From the NCBI GenBank assembly GCA_011088105.1, contig JAALKI010000015.1:1-63300 (forward strand): a stretch of DNA of 63,300 bases. Reading direction: 5' to 3'. This DNA comes from Nitrospirota bacterium. Lineage in GTDB: Bacteria > Nitrospirota > Nitrospiria > Nitrospirales > UBA8639. How positions within the stretch are numbered: position 1 is the first letter of the stretch; each line of letters starts with the position of its first letter. The translations under genes and the position numbers were made by a program. Below, piece by piece: positions 52,099-61,763 of this stretch. A model generated the notes under the pieces. It saw nothing but the letters and a program-made list of their open reading frames with translations, did not search any database and was not told the origin of the DNA.

Positions 52099-54924
52099 TC
52101 ATTTCAGCAATTCCGATGAATGAATCGCAACGAGAAATGGCTTCTGTAAAAGAATCCATGCCATGTCGGCAGCATTGCCATTCCCAACTGCTGGATCTCC
52201 GGCTACAGCCCCAACCCCTTTCCCCCAGACAATGCCCTCCCTCTCAACGTCTTCGAGAACATTTCGTTCAAAATCCATGTAGTCGACCAGATTCGGGAAA
52301 TCCTGCCATGAAAGATTATCCCAATTGTCCTGAGCTGCGGCCTTCTCTAAATCCAGCCCGAAACGCAGTTCACCGCCTCGTTCCTTTAGGATGAAAAACC
52401 AGCCTGGATCTTCTTGATCGCCGCGCGCTTGCTCAATGGTTTTGTTAAACCCAAAAAAAGAGATATCTGGGTCAATCTGCGCATGAAAGAGTGGGAAAAT
52501 CATATCTTCCTTGGCTTGGCTGATCGTTCGGGTTCCTTGGTCTTGCGATTTCCATATGGCCCGCTGCATGCAGACAATTGTATTGGGGTATTTCTGCAAG
52601 AGTTCCGCTCGAATCGTAAAGACCAATTCTGACTCAAGGTTCCCCGGCTCATGACTCTTATCACCCAACGATGTGTGAAGCGGCCATTGATGAATGGGCA
52701 TGATATCCAGCGTTGGCGTCGTCAAATTATCTCCCACATCCCAAAACTGCTGGAAATAGGTGCCCCGTTGATCTGTGGGATACTCCCGCCACAACAATTC
52801 CCTAGCCATTTCATGGTTGAGTCCCAACAGATAGGCTTCAATAAAGGATTCATTATTCTCGAATAGACAAAAGCTGTTTTGGGGAATACGGTCCAAGTTT
52901 GGAAGGAGGTAATCGGTCGAAAGGTCTGCGAGCTTGACGTACATCGGTTCTGGGAAGGTTGGCGCGGCCATGATTTGGCTGGTCTCATCACTCGCACGGG
53001 TCTTGCTGTCAAGCTGTCGATTAATCGTAGCTCGTAATCTGGCCTTGATGCGTTTTCCCGGTTCCAAGGTTGTAAGCACATCGGTATTGAGCTTCAGCAA
53101 GTTAATCCCAGCCTCTCCAACAGAAGACGATGGTTTCCCACGTTGGAAATGATCTTGAAATACCTGCGGTGCTTGCGGAGAAGAGGACGCTATCGCAGCT
53201 TTAAAAAAAACGGCTGCTTGCGTCACGGTGGTCGCTTGATACGCATTTGCACCGAGCACACGCCAATTGGTCCAGGTTTCCGTGCTCTGTTTTTGTGTAA
53301 ACGGAATTATTTTTTTCCTGGAACGTACCCGCCGCATCAATGGCCCGCGTTGACACGTCATTTTGGTATATAGCGGATGGGCAAAGGCACTGGTGCAAGC
53401 CGGGCTCTCCCTGATCGTTCCCGAGATAGTTTGACCTCCACTCTTCACCTTGTTATGTACGAGAGAGGTCATAACTGACAAATTAGGCACGCTGAGTTTT
53501 GGGCTCTTGAAATGCTTGCGATACAAGGCTTTGCTCAGTTCAAGGCTCAATTGCTGTCGCCGGATTCGCTGATTCGCGTCGAAGAGGCTGCCAAATTGCT
53601 GCCACGCGCGCTCTATGTAAGCTTCTTGATCCTGCTGGACGGTTTCCGTGCCCAACCCCGCGACGAATCGGTACGTTGGATCAAGGTTGAGTTGATTGTA
53701 CCAACGAGAATTCGCTTCAACCCGTTTTTGTCGCGTATGATGTTTGCCATAGAACGGTGGTGTGATAATCGGATCGTCATACATCGTGCGCTCAGGATCG
53801 TCTGGATAGAAAGGATTCTTCGCGAACCTACCTTGCACGGTTCGATCTTTGAGATCTTCATCAAGGTTAATCAGGCTCACCAGATCCTGGACGAATACCT
53901 TAGCCGCTGGCTCTTCAGATTGCGGGAGGGGAACACGTTTGTTTCCGGGAAGGCGGAGGGCTCCTTCGAGCATGAGCACGCTCTGCCGGTTGCCCTCTCC
54001 TCCTTCGTAATGAAGCCCATAGCCAGGTGATTGCACATCGATCGGTCGTTGTCCGATACGGGGATCCAGCTCTTTTCTCGGTTGAATCTTTCTCACCAAC
54101 GATTCAAAGTCACCGGCCGGTCCGGTCCGGAATGACCACTCATAATACACCGGCCATTGATCCGGTTGCCAAGTATGAGCATCGCCCCATGAGCTTTGCA
54201 GCGTCCCGACAGATGTAATCCGTTTGGCATCCGCGCCCAGTCCAGCTAGTCGTCCTTGTTCAAAGGCTGGGATGAGAAATGCCGTGTAGGTGGTGCGCGG
54301 TTTGAGCTTCCGTGGACACAAGATTCTCGAACAGCCAACATTGGGGGACTGATCAAGCAGCTCTTTGACCTTAGCGTCTGGGTTTGTCCCTCCCTGGGCG
54401 GAGGCTAATCCCATGTTGATGTGCGCATGTGCCCAGGCCCACAGTTGGTCTGGGGGCGAGAACGGTCCTGTTATCGCCCCTTCAGGTATGTGAATCGCTG
54501 GCAACCGTGCATTGGTTAACCCCAGATGTTCGAATTCCGCATCTTCCAGTACGATCAAGGCCAACCAAGGCCTGAGCCTATTGCCGTTTGGCGATGCCGG
54601 GGTGTATCGCCACGGGAAATCTTCGTCGTAGAATTCAATGTAGGGAAGATAGTTGCTCTCAAACGTCTTGATGCCTTCCCGTGGTTCCGTTTTGATGACT
54701 GCCCGACGGTCGAGTCCGATGATGTCTCCCGGTCCATATAAATTCAAGGTTTGCGGGATCGCTGTTAAAGTATTGCCTCGCGACCGAATGTTGACCTGCA
54801 AATCTATTTGAACCCGAGTCTTGGGGCTGTCCTGTGCCCCCAAGGGATCTGCTCTCTCGATCTGAGTTGACAGTCCTCGGCGAAACCAAGAAAAAAAGGT
54901 GTAGGTAGGTTGCGTTTTGCTCAT
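52099..54924 (-). CDS. Large uncharacterised cluster protein (941 aa)
   Basis: This intact frame encodes a soluble protein with no signal peptide. The N-terminus is beta-rich and conserved-looking (RVQIDLQVNI, LYGPGDIIGLDRRAVIKTEP, then NYLPYIEFYDEDFPWRYTPA and LRPWLALIVLEDAEF). The C-terminal 250 residues contain DRIPQNSFCLFENNESFIEA and HEMARELLWREYPTDQRGTY. I know no catalytic motif for it. AAAGG seven bases before the ATG supports the start. It sits 35 bp after the 1185-residue gene and 22 bp before the giant gene, so the genes are probably one operon. Confidence 0.75.
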   Translation of the reverse strand: MSKTQPTYTFFSWFRRGLSTQIERADPLGAQDSPKTRVQIDLQVNIRSRGNTLTAIPQTLNLYGPGDIIGLDRRAVIKTEPREGIKTFESNYLPYIEFYDEDFPWRYTPASPNGNRLRPWLALIVLEDAEFEHLGLTNARLPAIHIPEGAITGPFSPPDQLWAWAHAHINMGLASAQGGTNPDAKVKELLDQSPNVGCSRILCPRKLKPRTTYTAFLIPAFEQGRLAGLGADAKRITSVGTLQSSWGDAHTWQPDQWPVYYEWSFRTGPAGDFESLVRKIQPRKELDPRIGQRPIDVQSPGYGLHYEGGEGNRQSVLMLEGALRLPGNKRVPLPQSEEPAAKVFVQDLVSLINLDEDLKDRTVQGRFAKNPFYPDDPERTMYDDPIITPPFYGKHHTRQKRVEANSRWYNQLNLDPTYRFVAGLGTETVQQDQEAYIERAWQQFGSLFDANQRIRRQQLSLELSKALYRKHFKSPKLSVPNLSVMTSLVHNKVKSGGQTISGTIRESPACTSAFAHPLYTKMTCQRGPLMRRVRSRKKIIPFTQKQSTETWTNWRVLGANAYQATTVTQAAVFFKAAIASSSPQAPQVFQDHFQRGKPSSSVGEAGINLLKLNTDVLTTLEPGKRIKARLRATINRQLDSKTRASDETSQIMAAPTFPEPMYVKLADLSTDYLLPNLDRIPQNSFCLFENNESFIEAYLLGLNHEMARELLWREYPTDQRGTYFQQFWDVGDNLTTPTLDIMPIHQWPLHTSLGDKSHEPGNLESELVFTIRAELLQKYPNTIVCMQRAIWKSQDQGTRTISQAKEDMIFPLFHAQIDPDISFFGFNKTIEQARGDQEDPGWFFILKERGGELRFGLDLEKAAAQDNWDNLSWQDFPNLVDYMDFERNVLEDVEREGIVWGKGVGAVAGDPAVGNGNAADMAWILLQKPFLVAIHSSELLK

Positions 54925-54959
54925 CGGATTACCTTTCGATAACCAGGATCTCCATGGAG

Positions 54960-57900
54960 TCAGGCAAGCTCATAGGCCGGTACCACTGCGAGCTGCGGTT
55001 CCAATTCCGGGTTTTCCTCAACAATTTCTTCGAGTAATCGCCAGGCTTCCGTTTGCGTCTGATACCGCATGTTGTCGCCATAGGGCATGAGATCGTGCTG
55101 ATAAACTAACACGTATTCCTCATGAGGCATGAGGAGGGGTTGGATGCCGTTCATGTGCGCGAATTTTGCCTTGTGCCCGAATTCTGATTGGCCAACAGTA
55201 TTCCGCATGCTCAAAAGGCTGAATAGTTCACCCTCTTCTTGGTACAAATCGGCCATTGAGGGTTTCTGCACGTCATCCAACACTTTTCTTTCGTAGACTA
55301 CGGTCTTCTCCCGAAAGCTACCGACTGTCACGTGATCTGCCTGTTTCATTTTGACGCCAGCGGGGAACGATTCGTATGACTTCCGACTCAATTTTTCCTC
55401 TTCTGTGAGGTCAAGATACATGGCGGGTGCAAAAGCGTCTCTCTCTGTCAAGACCGCCAAATCCTGGCCTTCGCCGTCGACTAACTGTAGGTCGAACCGT
55501 GTGGCTCCTTCCAGGGCTTGAGGACCGAACTTGTCCAACCGAATCGTGAGTGGGAGAACACTTTGACTGATGGCTACTCCGCCTGTGGGATGAAGCAGGA
55601 TGGGGACTTGATTGTCGTTCTCTGCCTGCTCTTCTTTCTTGACGGTCACTAGCAGCCGAGTCGCTGACGGTGTAACCTCTTGCCAGTTGCGAATGTCGTG
55701 TAAGGCTTCCTCGAGTTCTGGCAACAGGGATACGGTTTGGACTCGGGTGCCGATTTCTTCACCGCAGGTTTCATCAACAGGCAGGGTTTTTGACCAGAAC
55801 AGGACTTTAATGGTCGCCTCTCCTTGAAGTCGCCATGGGGTAGTTCCTGTAAATGTTCCCTTGAAGACCACATCGACCAGAGTTTTTGACCCCCAGCTGA
55901 TTTTCAAAAACGCGGTAATCCGGACGAGAAAATTCGACCGAGAATAGAACAAGGCATCAAAGGCAAACCCGCCGTTTACCTTAAATTTCCAAATCTTGAA
56001 ATAGAAAAAGACACCGGCACCAATCTGAAAGGTATTGGGCGTAATCGCCATGTAAAAAGTCAGAATGATCTGAGCATTTTTTCGATCAACCAGGGCCAAC
56101 ATCAGCCGATTCATCGGAGGAAACCCTTCAGGGATTTCGTTAAAATCAGGATGAAATCCTCCGACCGAAAGGAGGAAACATTTTTGTTGTCCCCATTGCA
56201 CACGTAGGGCCATGTCGCCTTCTAAACGGAAGCTCAACAAGGCCGAATCAAACAAGCTTGCGTCAAACGAGAAATAATTTTTATCGAAATCCACAATGCC
56301 AGCAAAATTGACTTGCAGCTTCAGGACGGTCCGTTCCTTGCCTAGTGCTTTTTTGCTGATCAAGGCCCTGACTATCCCGACAATAGCCAGTCGGAAGGGA
56401 TCTGGCACCTCGATTAAGAGGCCAATTTCAAAGGTGATGAGGCTCTTCGCTCCCCAACCAATCAACGCCATGAGCCCGAACACGTATTGGCCGTCGTGCG
56501 GCGGGAAAATAGTATTGGCACTGTTGATAATACGTTTGGCGTTTTCCAAGGGTTTTGTGGGGAACAGCACGTCGTCCAAAGTATTTTCCCTCAACCCTAA
56601 GCGAATGGCCGACGCATCCATGGTTCGATTGAGCCCGATGAGGCCGCCGACGCCGTTCAACGTGAAGCCCAAGCCCAACTGAACAGGAGAAAATTCCACG
56701 GAAACGATCAACAGGAAGGAGTAGCCCTTGCTCCCGTCCGGCATCTTAGTGGTGATGATCCCGATGGCTTTGACCTTTATCGTTTCTTTCACAGTCAACT
56801 CCACGACGCCTGCGTACTGTCCTTTTTCCTTATCAAAATAGAGATACCCGGCGCCCTTGACGGCCTTGGCGTCGACCTTGATGCCGACGCCCTTTGGTGG
56901 CTTCACGTCAAAATCAAAGAGGGTTTCTGTGGACTCCGGGTTTTCGGCTTGCGGGTTGTCAAAGGTCCACAGGGCTTGCATGCCGATCGACTCGACTGTC
57001 GCAAGGAACGGCCCAAGTTTGACCTTTCCACTGACGGCCGTATACATCCGCACTTCTTGGTTGGAGGCATGCAAACCTGCCTGCACGGCCGTTAAGGTGA
57101 AGATCTTCCCGAATTCCAGATGCTTAGGCAGCTCGACCTCAAGCCCGGTCCCGCCCTTGATGTACCAACCGAAAGCACTGGACCATCCCAGCCCCAGTTC
57201 AAATTCAACGTTGACGCCTTTAGCTGGAACGACTTTGCTGAGAAAGCCGTCCTTGGAATCCGGGACTACCACCAGCCTACTGTCGGCGAATTCCAACAAA
57301 AACCCGGCATCTCGCTTATCGCTGGAGAAGTCCAATCCGCCTTGAAGCATGATCTGTCCCAGCTCAAGCCGTGTGTCTTCGGTTCCTCCGATGATGTAGG
57401 CCTTTTCTTTGCCGGGTTGGCCTTTGGTCAATGTGAGGGTCAACCGGGTCTCCGTGTCCCCTGCTTGCTCATCGCTGCCATTGATCACAAACGGATGGAT
57501 GAACTGAGTGGCATCGATCTGGACAGTCCAGTCTTTGACATTGAAATCTCCCTTAACCCCCCCAAATGGTAGGACACCCAATCCGATCTCACGGTTCGGT
57601 TGACGAATGAAAACCAGGCTTGCCCCGACTTCGACGTTATCATCCAGGAACTCGTACCAGAAACTGAGCGTCCGTTCGTTGACTTGCCGTGCCACCGGAT
57701 CTTCAAAGTCCAACCAATCAGCGGGCTTGAGGCCAACCACGACGTTGGCGCCGGTACTCGTTAGGAATTTCCGCAGGCGTTTGAACAGTTTTTTCGACAG
57801 CTTCTCAAGTTGAGGGTCTTCGAGCTCCGAGACGGGCTGGGGAGAGGCGGCTTGATCTTCCGGTTCAGAGAGGTATTCCTCGATGATCAGTTGCGCAGGA

Positions 57901-58517
57901 TCGTCAAACACCTTACCAAGTTGGTTCCAATCGACTTCCGTGGTGGCATGAGGAAATCGGATGATCTTGCCCTCAGCATCACGCAGATGTTCTTTTAACG
58001 TACTCTCAGATCCTGGTTGAATCACCATGGTCAGGACTAGCCCATGGTAGACTTGAGGCAGAAAGAATTCCAAGTTCTTGAGAAGTAGGAGTCCCCCAAG
58101 GCGTCCGGTGTGTTCGAGGAATACGTCCTTGTCAAATCCAGGTTTGACATCGCTCCCTTCTTCCTTGACTAGGGTATAGATTCGTGCCCCGGACCCAGCC
58201 AATTTTCCGAGTAATTTCAAGACCTTGGTCACCTCGGAAAATTTTTTCGGGGGGCGTTTGGCAAGGTCTGCGACGTCCTGGTATGCGCCGGATAGTTCGT
58301 CCCCTACTTCACTGATTTTCTGTAAAACGGTGAATCCTCGGCCGCGTTCCCCTTCCAGATCCAAGTCATAGCCCAGCTCCCAGAAGGCATCATAGAGCAA
58401 CTGCGTGCTCTTCATCACAGCCACGCTATACTCGACGATCAGAAAGATCTTCACCACCGGGCTTTCTGATTCTTTCGCCTTTTGAGTCGGTTCAGATTTT
58501 TGAGTTGGTTCAGGCAT
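54960..58517 (-). CDS. Large beta-rich uncharacterised protein (1185 aa, possibly DUF6603-like)
   Basis: Most of the chain (about 230-950) alternates short strands and glycine-rich turns, such as LGVLPFGGVKGDFNVKD, FGWYIKGGTGLEVELP and LGLGFTLNGVGGLIGL. This resembles large proteins annotated with DUF6603, though I cannot verify that. The pattern could form a beta-solenoid or barrel-like surface. The N-terminus (about 25-160) is helical, and the last 200 residues return to mixed structure. There is no signal peptide. The ATG at 58517 follows the phosphatase stop by 18 bp. No lesion was found. Confidence 0.7.
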   Translation of the reverse strand: MPEPTQKSEPTQKAKESESPVVKIFLIVEYSVAVMKSTQLLYDAFWELGYDLDLEGERGRGFTVLQKISEVGDELSGAYQDVADLAKRPPKKFSEVTKVLKLLGKLAGSGARIYTLVKEEGSDVKPGFDKDVFLEHTGRLGGLLLLKNLEFFLPQVYHGLVLTMVIQPGSESTLKEHLRDAEGKIIRFPHATTEVDWNQLGKVFDDPAQLIIEEYLSEPEDQAASPQPVSELEDPQLEKLSKKLFKRLRKFLTSTGANVVVGLKPADWLDFEDPVARQVNERTLSFWYEFLDDNVEVGASLVFIRQPNREIGLGVLPFGGVKGDFNVKDWTVQIDATQFIHPFVINGSDEQAGDTETRLTLTLTKGQPGKEKAYIIGGTEDTRLELGQIMLQGGLDFSSDKRDAGFLLEFADSRLVVVPDSKDGFLSKVVPAKGVNVEFELGLGWSSAFGWYIKGGTGLEVELPKHLEFGKIFTLTAVQAGLHASNQEVRMYTAVSGKVKLGPFLATVESIGMQALWTFDNPQAENPESTETLFDFDVKPPKGVGIKVDAKAVKGAGYLYFDKEKGQYAGVVELTVKETIKVKAIGIITTKMPDGSKGYSFLLIVSVEFSPVQLGLGFTLNGVGGLIGLNRTMDASAIRLGLRENTLDDVLFPTKPLENAKRIINSANTIFPPHDGQYVFGLMALIGWGAKSLITFEIGLLIEVPDPFRLAIVGIVRALISKKALGKERTVLKLQVNFAGIVDFDKNYFSFDASLFDSALLSFRLEGDMALRVQWGQQKCFLLSVGGFHPDFNEIPEGFPPMNRLMLALVDRKNAQIILTFYMAITPNTFQIGAGVFFYFKIWKFKVNGGFAFDALFYSRSNFLVRITAFLKISWGSKTLVDVVFKGTFTGTTPWRLQGEATIKVLFWSKTLPVDETCGEEIGTRVQTVSLLPELEEALHDIRNWQEVTPSATRLLVTVKKEEQAENDNQVPILLHPTGGVAISQSVLPLTIRLDKFGPQALEGATRFDLQLVDGEGQDLAVLTERDAFAPAMYLDLTEEEKLSRKSYESFPAGVKMKQADHVTVGSFREKTVVYERKVLDDVQKPSMADLYQEEGELFSLLSMRNTVGQSEFGHKAKFAHMNGIQPLLMPHEEYVLVYQHDLMPYGDNMRYQTQTEAWRLLEEIVEENPELEPQLAVVPAYELA

Positions 58518-58535
58518 GACGCTGCTATTACTGAA

Positions 58536-61500
58536 TTAGGGACTGGTTTGTTCCGCTTCCGGTTCTTCAAGCGGGACGTTTGGAGCTTGGTACTTCGGAT
58601 CTTCAAAGTCCATGGGCACGACAAACCGCGTGAGTTGTTTGGGGTCTTGCTCAAAGAGGCCTGTGGGCTGGGACTGGCCTTTTTCCATGATCCAATGAAT
58701 TTGATTCACAGATTTGCGAATCCTAACTTTGGTTCCCACCGCATGCTCGTCTTTTTTTGTTTGATCGATGCCTCGACGCACTTTCAGAAATTTCCCAATC
58801 GGCGGCGTCATCGTCACCTGCACGACCTCAAATGCTTCGTCGTCGATGACGACCTGAAACGGCGGTGCGGGAAAATCTTTGATGATTTCCGCTTCGAATT
58901 CCTTGTCGGTGAGGGAGATCTGTTTGGTAAGAACGCCCTCTCCTTCCCAATGAAAATCGAATTCCGCGATGCTGTTGATGGAAATCATCTCTAAACCTGG
59001 GACTTTCTTCTTGCTGTAGAGAAAATGCGGCGCGATTTTTTTGAAAATCGCTGCTTCCCCTCGATGAGGCTGCTCCAGAGGTGTTCCAAGACTTTCTCCG
59101 CGAATGGCATCGATCCGGTACTGCCAATCCGGCGGTGGATACTTAATGTTAGCATCACGTTGATGAAACGGGATCATGACAGGTTCTTTTCGAATTAACG
59201 AAGGGCGGTAGTTGGGGAACCATCGCGTATTGAGGAGAATCTCACTGCTTTTTTCTTCGCCTAGGGCCTCTTGTGTATGGTATCCCAAGAATATTTCCGG
59301 AAACGGTAATTTTTCCTTGTTATCCAGAAAATCATCGATTTCATATCCCAAAAAGTGCATGAAATGGAAAATGCCCACTTCATTCTTCGTGCCGCTGCAC
59401 ACGAGGTGAGCCATGATAAACTCTGCGGGCGATGCTTTGGGAACATTCGCCTTAGCATCTTTGATAGGGTCATCGTGATAGATGCGGAAAGGTTTCTCGG
59501 CCCAATATTGCATCCGCATAATCGCACTGAAGTGTACGTCGCCGGATAAGACCACTAACCGAGTCCGCCGTTTTCCATCACGCGTCGGGATCCGAGACCC
59601 AAGCCGTGAGATCACGTTTTCAAATGTCTTGGTTTGAGGAACCCATGAATCCGCCAAGTCTGGATCATTGGCCATCATATTGTGTCTCCCGACGTCTCCC
59701 TCGATTTCGGTGACGAGCCCTTTTACGGGTAGCAGATATTTTCCTACCCAATTCCGGAAATAATTAATCGTCATCAGGTTGCATGGTGAGATCACCAAAG
59801 TGAATTCCGGCTCGGCCGACGTCAACGGGATCTGTTCCAACACGGCTTCTTCACTGAGATGCTCTGACGCTCGATATCGTTTGTCCGGAAACGACCGCTG
59901 TGTCCGCGCGTCGAGAAACACGGCTTCGTATCTGGGATGCTGAAATGAAAAATGCCAGGGTACGGATTCTTTGGAAATCGGGAACTTGCCCTTACGTGCC
60001 GATTCAATCAGTTTATTGACTTGCTTGTCCGTGAAGGGAATGTTGACGAGTTTGGCGATGCGTTGCTCTGCGGGATGCCCGGCTTTGCATTGATTGTGGA
60101 TCCAGTCCGCGATTGACTCCAAGAGCACTCGGTCTCGAGGCTTGGGGTTCTTTTCGGCGGTGGCAAAGAGGTCCGGCGTATTCCCCCAGGCTTGAAACAC
60201 GGCAAAAGCGGCTAGCCCATTCATCAAAATACGACGACCTAAGGCCGTTTGATAGACCTCTTCCACCCAATCCCGATTGAGATGCCAATCGTCCGTCACT
60301 TCATGGTCGTCAAATGTCATGTAGGTAGCAATGTTGGCTAAGCCTCGCCGGATTTTAGGAATGCCTTTCAGGAAGAGCAGGAGTTGTCGTTTTTTTTCTC
60401 TGAAACCTCCTTTTTTCTTTTCAATTTTATCTGTAAGCTTTTCTTGAAAGTCATCCTCAAGTTCTTTTGCACGTTTTTTTCGTTTTTCTTGGTCCGGTTC
60501 CTCTTCAGGCAACTTTTCCAGCGCCTTACGCAATTCTTCTTGAGATTCTTCCTTCGATTTCTTGACAAAATCCACGTAGACTTCGTCGGTATCCGGGGGA
60601 ATGGCCTCGGGGGAAACTTCTGGGATGTCAGGCCAAAGGGTATCCGACCAGATGAAAAGATACATGGCAAAAAACTCACCAAGACTCAATAAATGGCTCG
60701 ACCCGGCCTTGGTCGTAAAATTGGCGGTATAACGAACCAACTTCTTTCGGGTCGCCGAGCCGAACGCACTCGGCAGTTGGTTGATTCCCGGCAAGGGTTC
60801 CTCCCATTCTTCCTTTCCCCCCAACAACACTTTGGCCGCATCGTTCAAGAGATACAGCAGTCCATCGTCGACTTCGTCGGCATAGATCTGATCTCCGGTG
60901 AGGAACAATTGTTGCGGCCGTCTAGGCGAATTCCAGTCTCTTTCGAGGATGTCATCGAGCACGGGCATGGCATCCAACCCCTGACCGACCGTGGCCCGAC
61001 ACGAGGCCTGAATAAAATGGAGCTGCTTTACCTTCAGAGGAGGGAGCATGACCGCGGGAAGGTGATACTCGTGATACGTAATTTGTTCGATGCTTTTCAA
61101 GACGCCTTCATCGCGGAGACTGGCGAATCCGCCGGCCTTCTCGTTATCAAAGGCCATGTCATAGACGTAGGATTTTCCCCATTCGAGGGTTTTCTCTTTG
61201 CGAATCTTGACCGTGGCGTCTTGGACGTGTTCGACAGGTTCGGTTTGATCGACGCCTCGGCGCACTTTCATGAGTTTGCCGCTCGGCTGAGCGGAACCGA
61301 CTTCTAGGACTTCCAGGATTTCATCAGCGATCAGGACCTGAAAGGGCGCACCCGGAAAGTTCTCGGTGACGTTAACGTGCACTTGCTCATCAGTGGGAGA
61401 AATCGGTTGAGCAAGGGTGCCTTTTCCCGTTAACTTGCCGAGTGTTGCGCTGATGGTCACAACATGCAGATGTTCACCCAGACGACACGTGGCCTCCTCT

Positions 61501-61685
61501 CCAAAAGCCAGGAGTTCTCCTCGTTGACCATTTCGATCTTCAAACACTGATAGGGCAACGGATTCAACTGCTTTTCTTAATACAACCAAAACAGAGACGC
61601 TTCGGTCATCGACATGTCGAACGATAGGACCGCAAATGATGAGCGGAAGAGTCTCAATTCGTTCTGCCAAGGAGGTGAACTTCAT
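58536..61685 (-). CDS. PhoD-like metallophosphatase with duplicated flanking module
   Basis: The 1049-residue protein contains the PhoD/alkaline phosphatase D metal motifs: LTGDQIYADEVDDG, TFDDHEVTDDWH and SGDVHFSAIM. It is therefore a calcium/iron-type phosphatase or phosphodiesterase. A 75-residue module occurs twice, at 89-163 and 917-991, each with FPxxPFQVxIxDE and KVRRGxDQT then EH. A highly charged coiled stretch lies at about 370-430. No signal peptide is visible, unlike secreted PhoD. The ATG at 61685 is chosen because AAGAGA precedes it and it starts the conserved-looking region; a TTG lies eight codons upstream. It is the first gene of the cluster after the secreted protein. Confidence 0.85.
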   Translation of the reverse strand: MKFTSLAERIETLPLIICGPIVRHVDDRSVSVLVVLRKAVESVALSVFEDRNGQRGELLAFGEEATCRLGEHLHVVTISATLGKLTGKGTLAQPISPTDEQVHVNVTENFPGAPFQVLIADEILEVLEVGSAQPSGKLMKVRRGVDQTEPVEHVQDATVKIRKEKTLEWGKSYVYDMAFDNEKAGGFASLRDEGVLKSIEQITYHEYHLPAVMLPPLKVKQLHFIQASCRATVGQGLDAMPVLDDILERDWNSPRRPQQLFLTGDQIYADEVDDGLLYLLNDAAKVLLGGKEEWEEPLPGINQLPSAFGSATRKKLVRYTANFTTKAGSSHLLSLGEFFAMYLFIWSDTLWPDIPEVSPEAIPPDTDEVYVDFVKKSKEESQEELRKALEKLPEEEPDQEKRKKRAKELEDDFQEKLTDKIEKKKGGFREKKRQLLLFLKGIPKIRRGLANIATYMTFDDHEVTDDWHLNRDWVEEVYQTALGRRILMNGLAAFAVFQAWGNTPDLFATAEKNPKPRDRVLLESIADWIHNQCKAGHPAEQRIAKLVNIPFTDKQVNKLIESARKGKFPISKESVPWHFSFQHPRYEAVFLDARTQRSFPDKRYRASEHLSEEAVLEQIPLTSAEPEFTLVISPCNLMTINYFRNWVGKYLLPVKGLVTEIEGDVGRHNMMANDPDLADSWVPQTKTFENVISRLGSRIPTRDGKRRTRLVVLSGDVHFSAIMRMQYWAEKPFRIYHDDPIKDAKANVPKASPAEFIMAHLVCSGTKNEVGIFHFMHFLGYEIDDFLDNKEKLPFPEIFLGYHTQEALGEEKSSEILLNTRWFPNYRPSLIRKEPVMIPFHQRDANIKYPPPDWQYRIDAIRGESLGTPLEQPHRGEAAIFKKIAPHFLYSKKKVPGLEMISINSIAEFDFHWEGEGVLTKQISLTDKEFEAEIIKDFPAPPFQVVIDDEAFEVVQVTMTPPIGKFLKVRRGIDQTKKDEHAVGTKVRIRKSVNQIHWIMEKGQSQPTGLFEQDPKQLTRFVVPMDFEDPKYQAPNVPLEEPEAEQTSP
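58713..58937 (-). repeat. 75-residue module, second copy
   Basis: This copy encodes residues 917-991 of the phosphatase (DFPAPPFQVVIDDEAFEVV, then KVRRGIDQT and KVRIRK). It aligns residue by residue, without gaps, with the N-terminal copy. Confidence 0.8.
61197..61421 (-). repeat. 75-residue module, first copy
   Basis: This copy encodes residues 89-163 of the phosphatase (NFPGAPFQVLIADEILEVL, then KVRRGVDQT and TVKIRK). The two copies have the same length, lie before and after the catalytic core, and share the R-R-G-x-D-Q-T...E-H signature. Confidence 0.8.
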
Positions 61686-61763
61686 ATTGTTGATTCTCTT
61701 CTTCAACAATGAGTCATGCTAGATGGCGCTCGTGTTCGCATAGAAAAAGTATGGCATGCGATA

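Noticed and set aside
53512-54030. 172-residue plus-strand frame inside the 941-residue gene
   Set aside because: The minus strand carries a continuous, tightly packed gene here; the plus frame has no start context or recognisable protein.
60693-61307. 204-residue plus-strand frame opposite the phosphatase gene
   Set aside because: It overlaps the metal-binding motifs of the phosphatase on the other strand and has no independent support.
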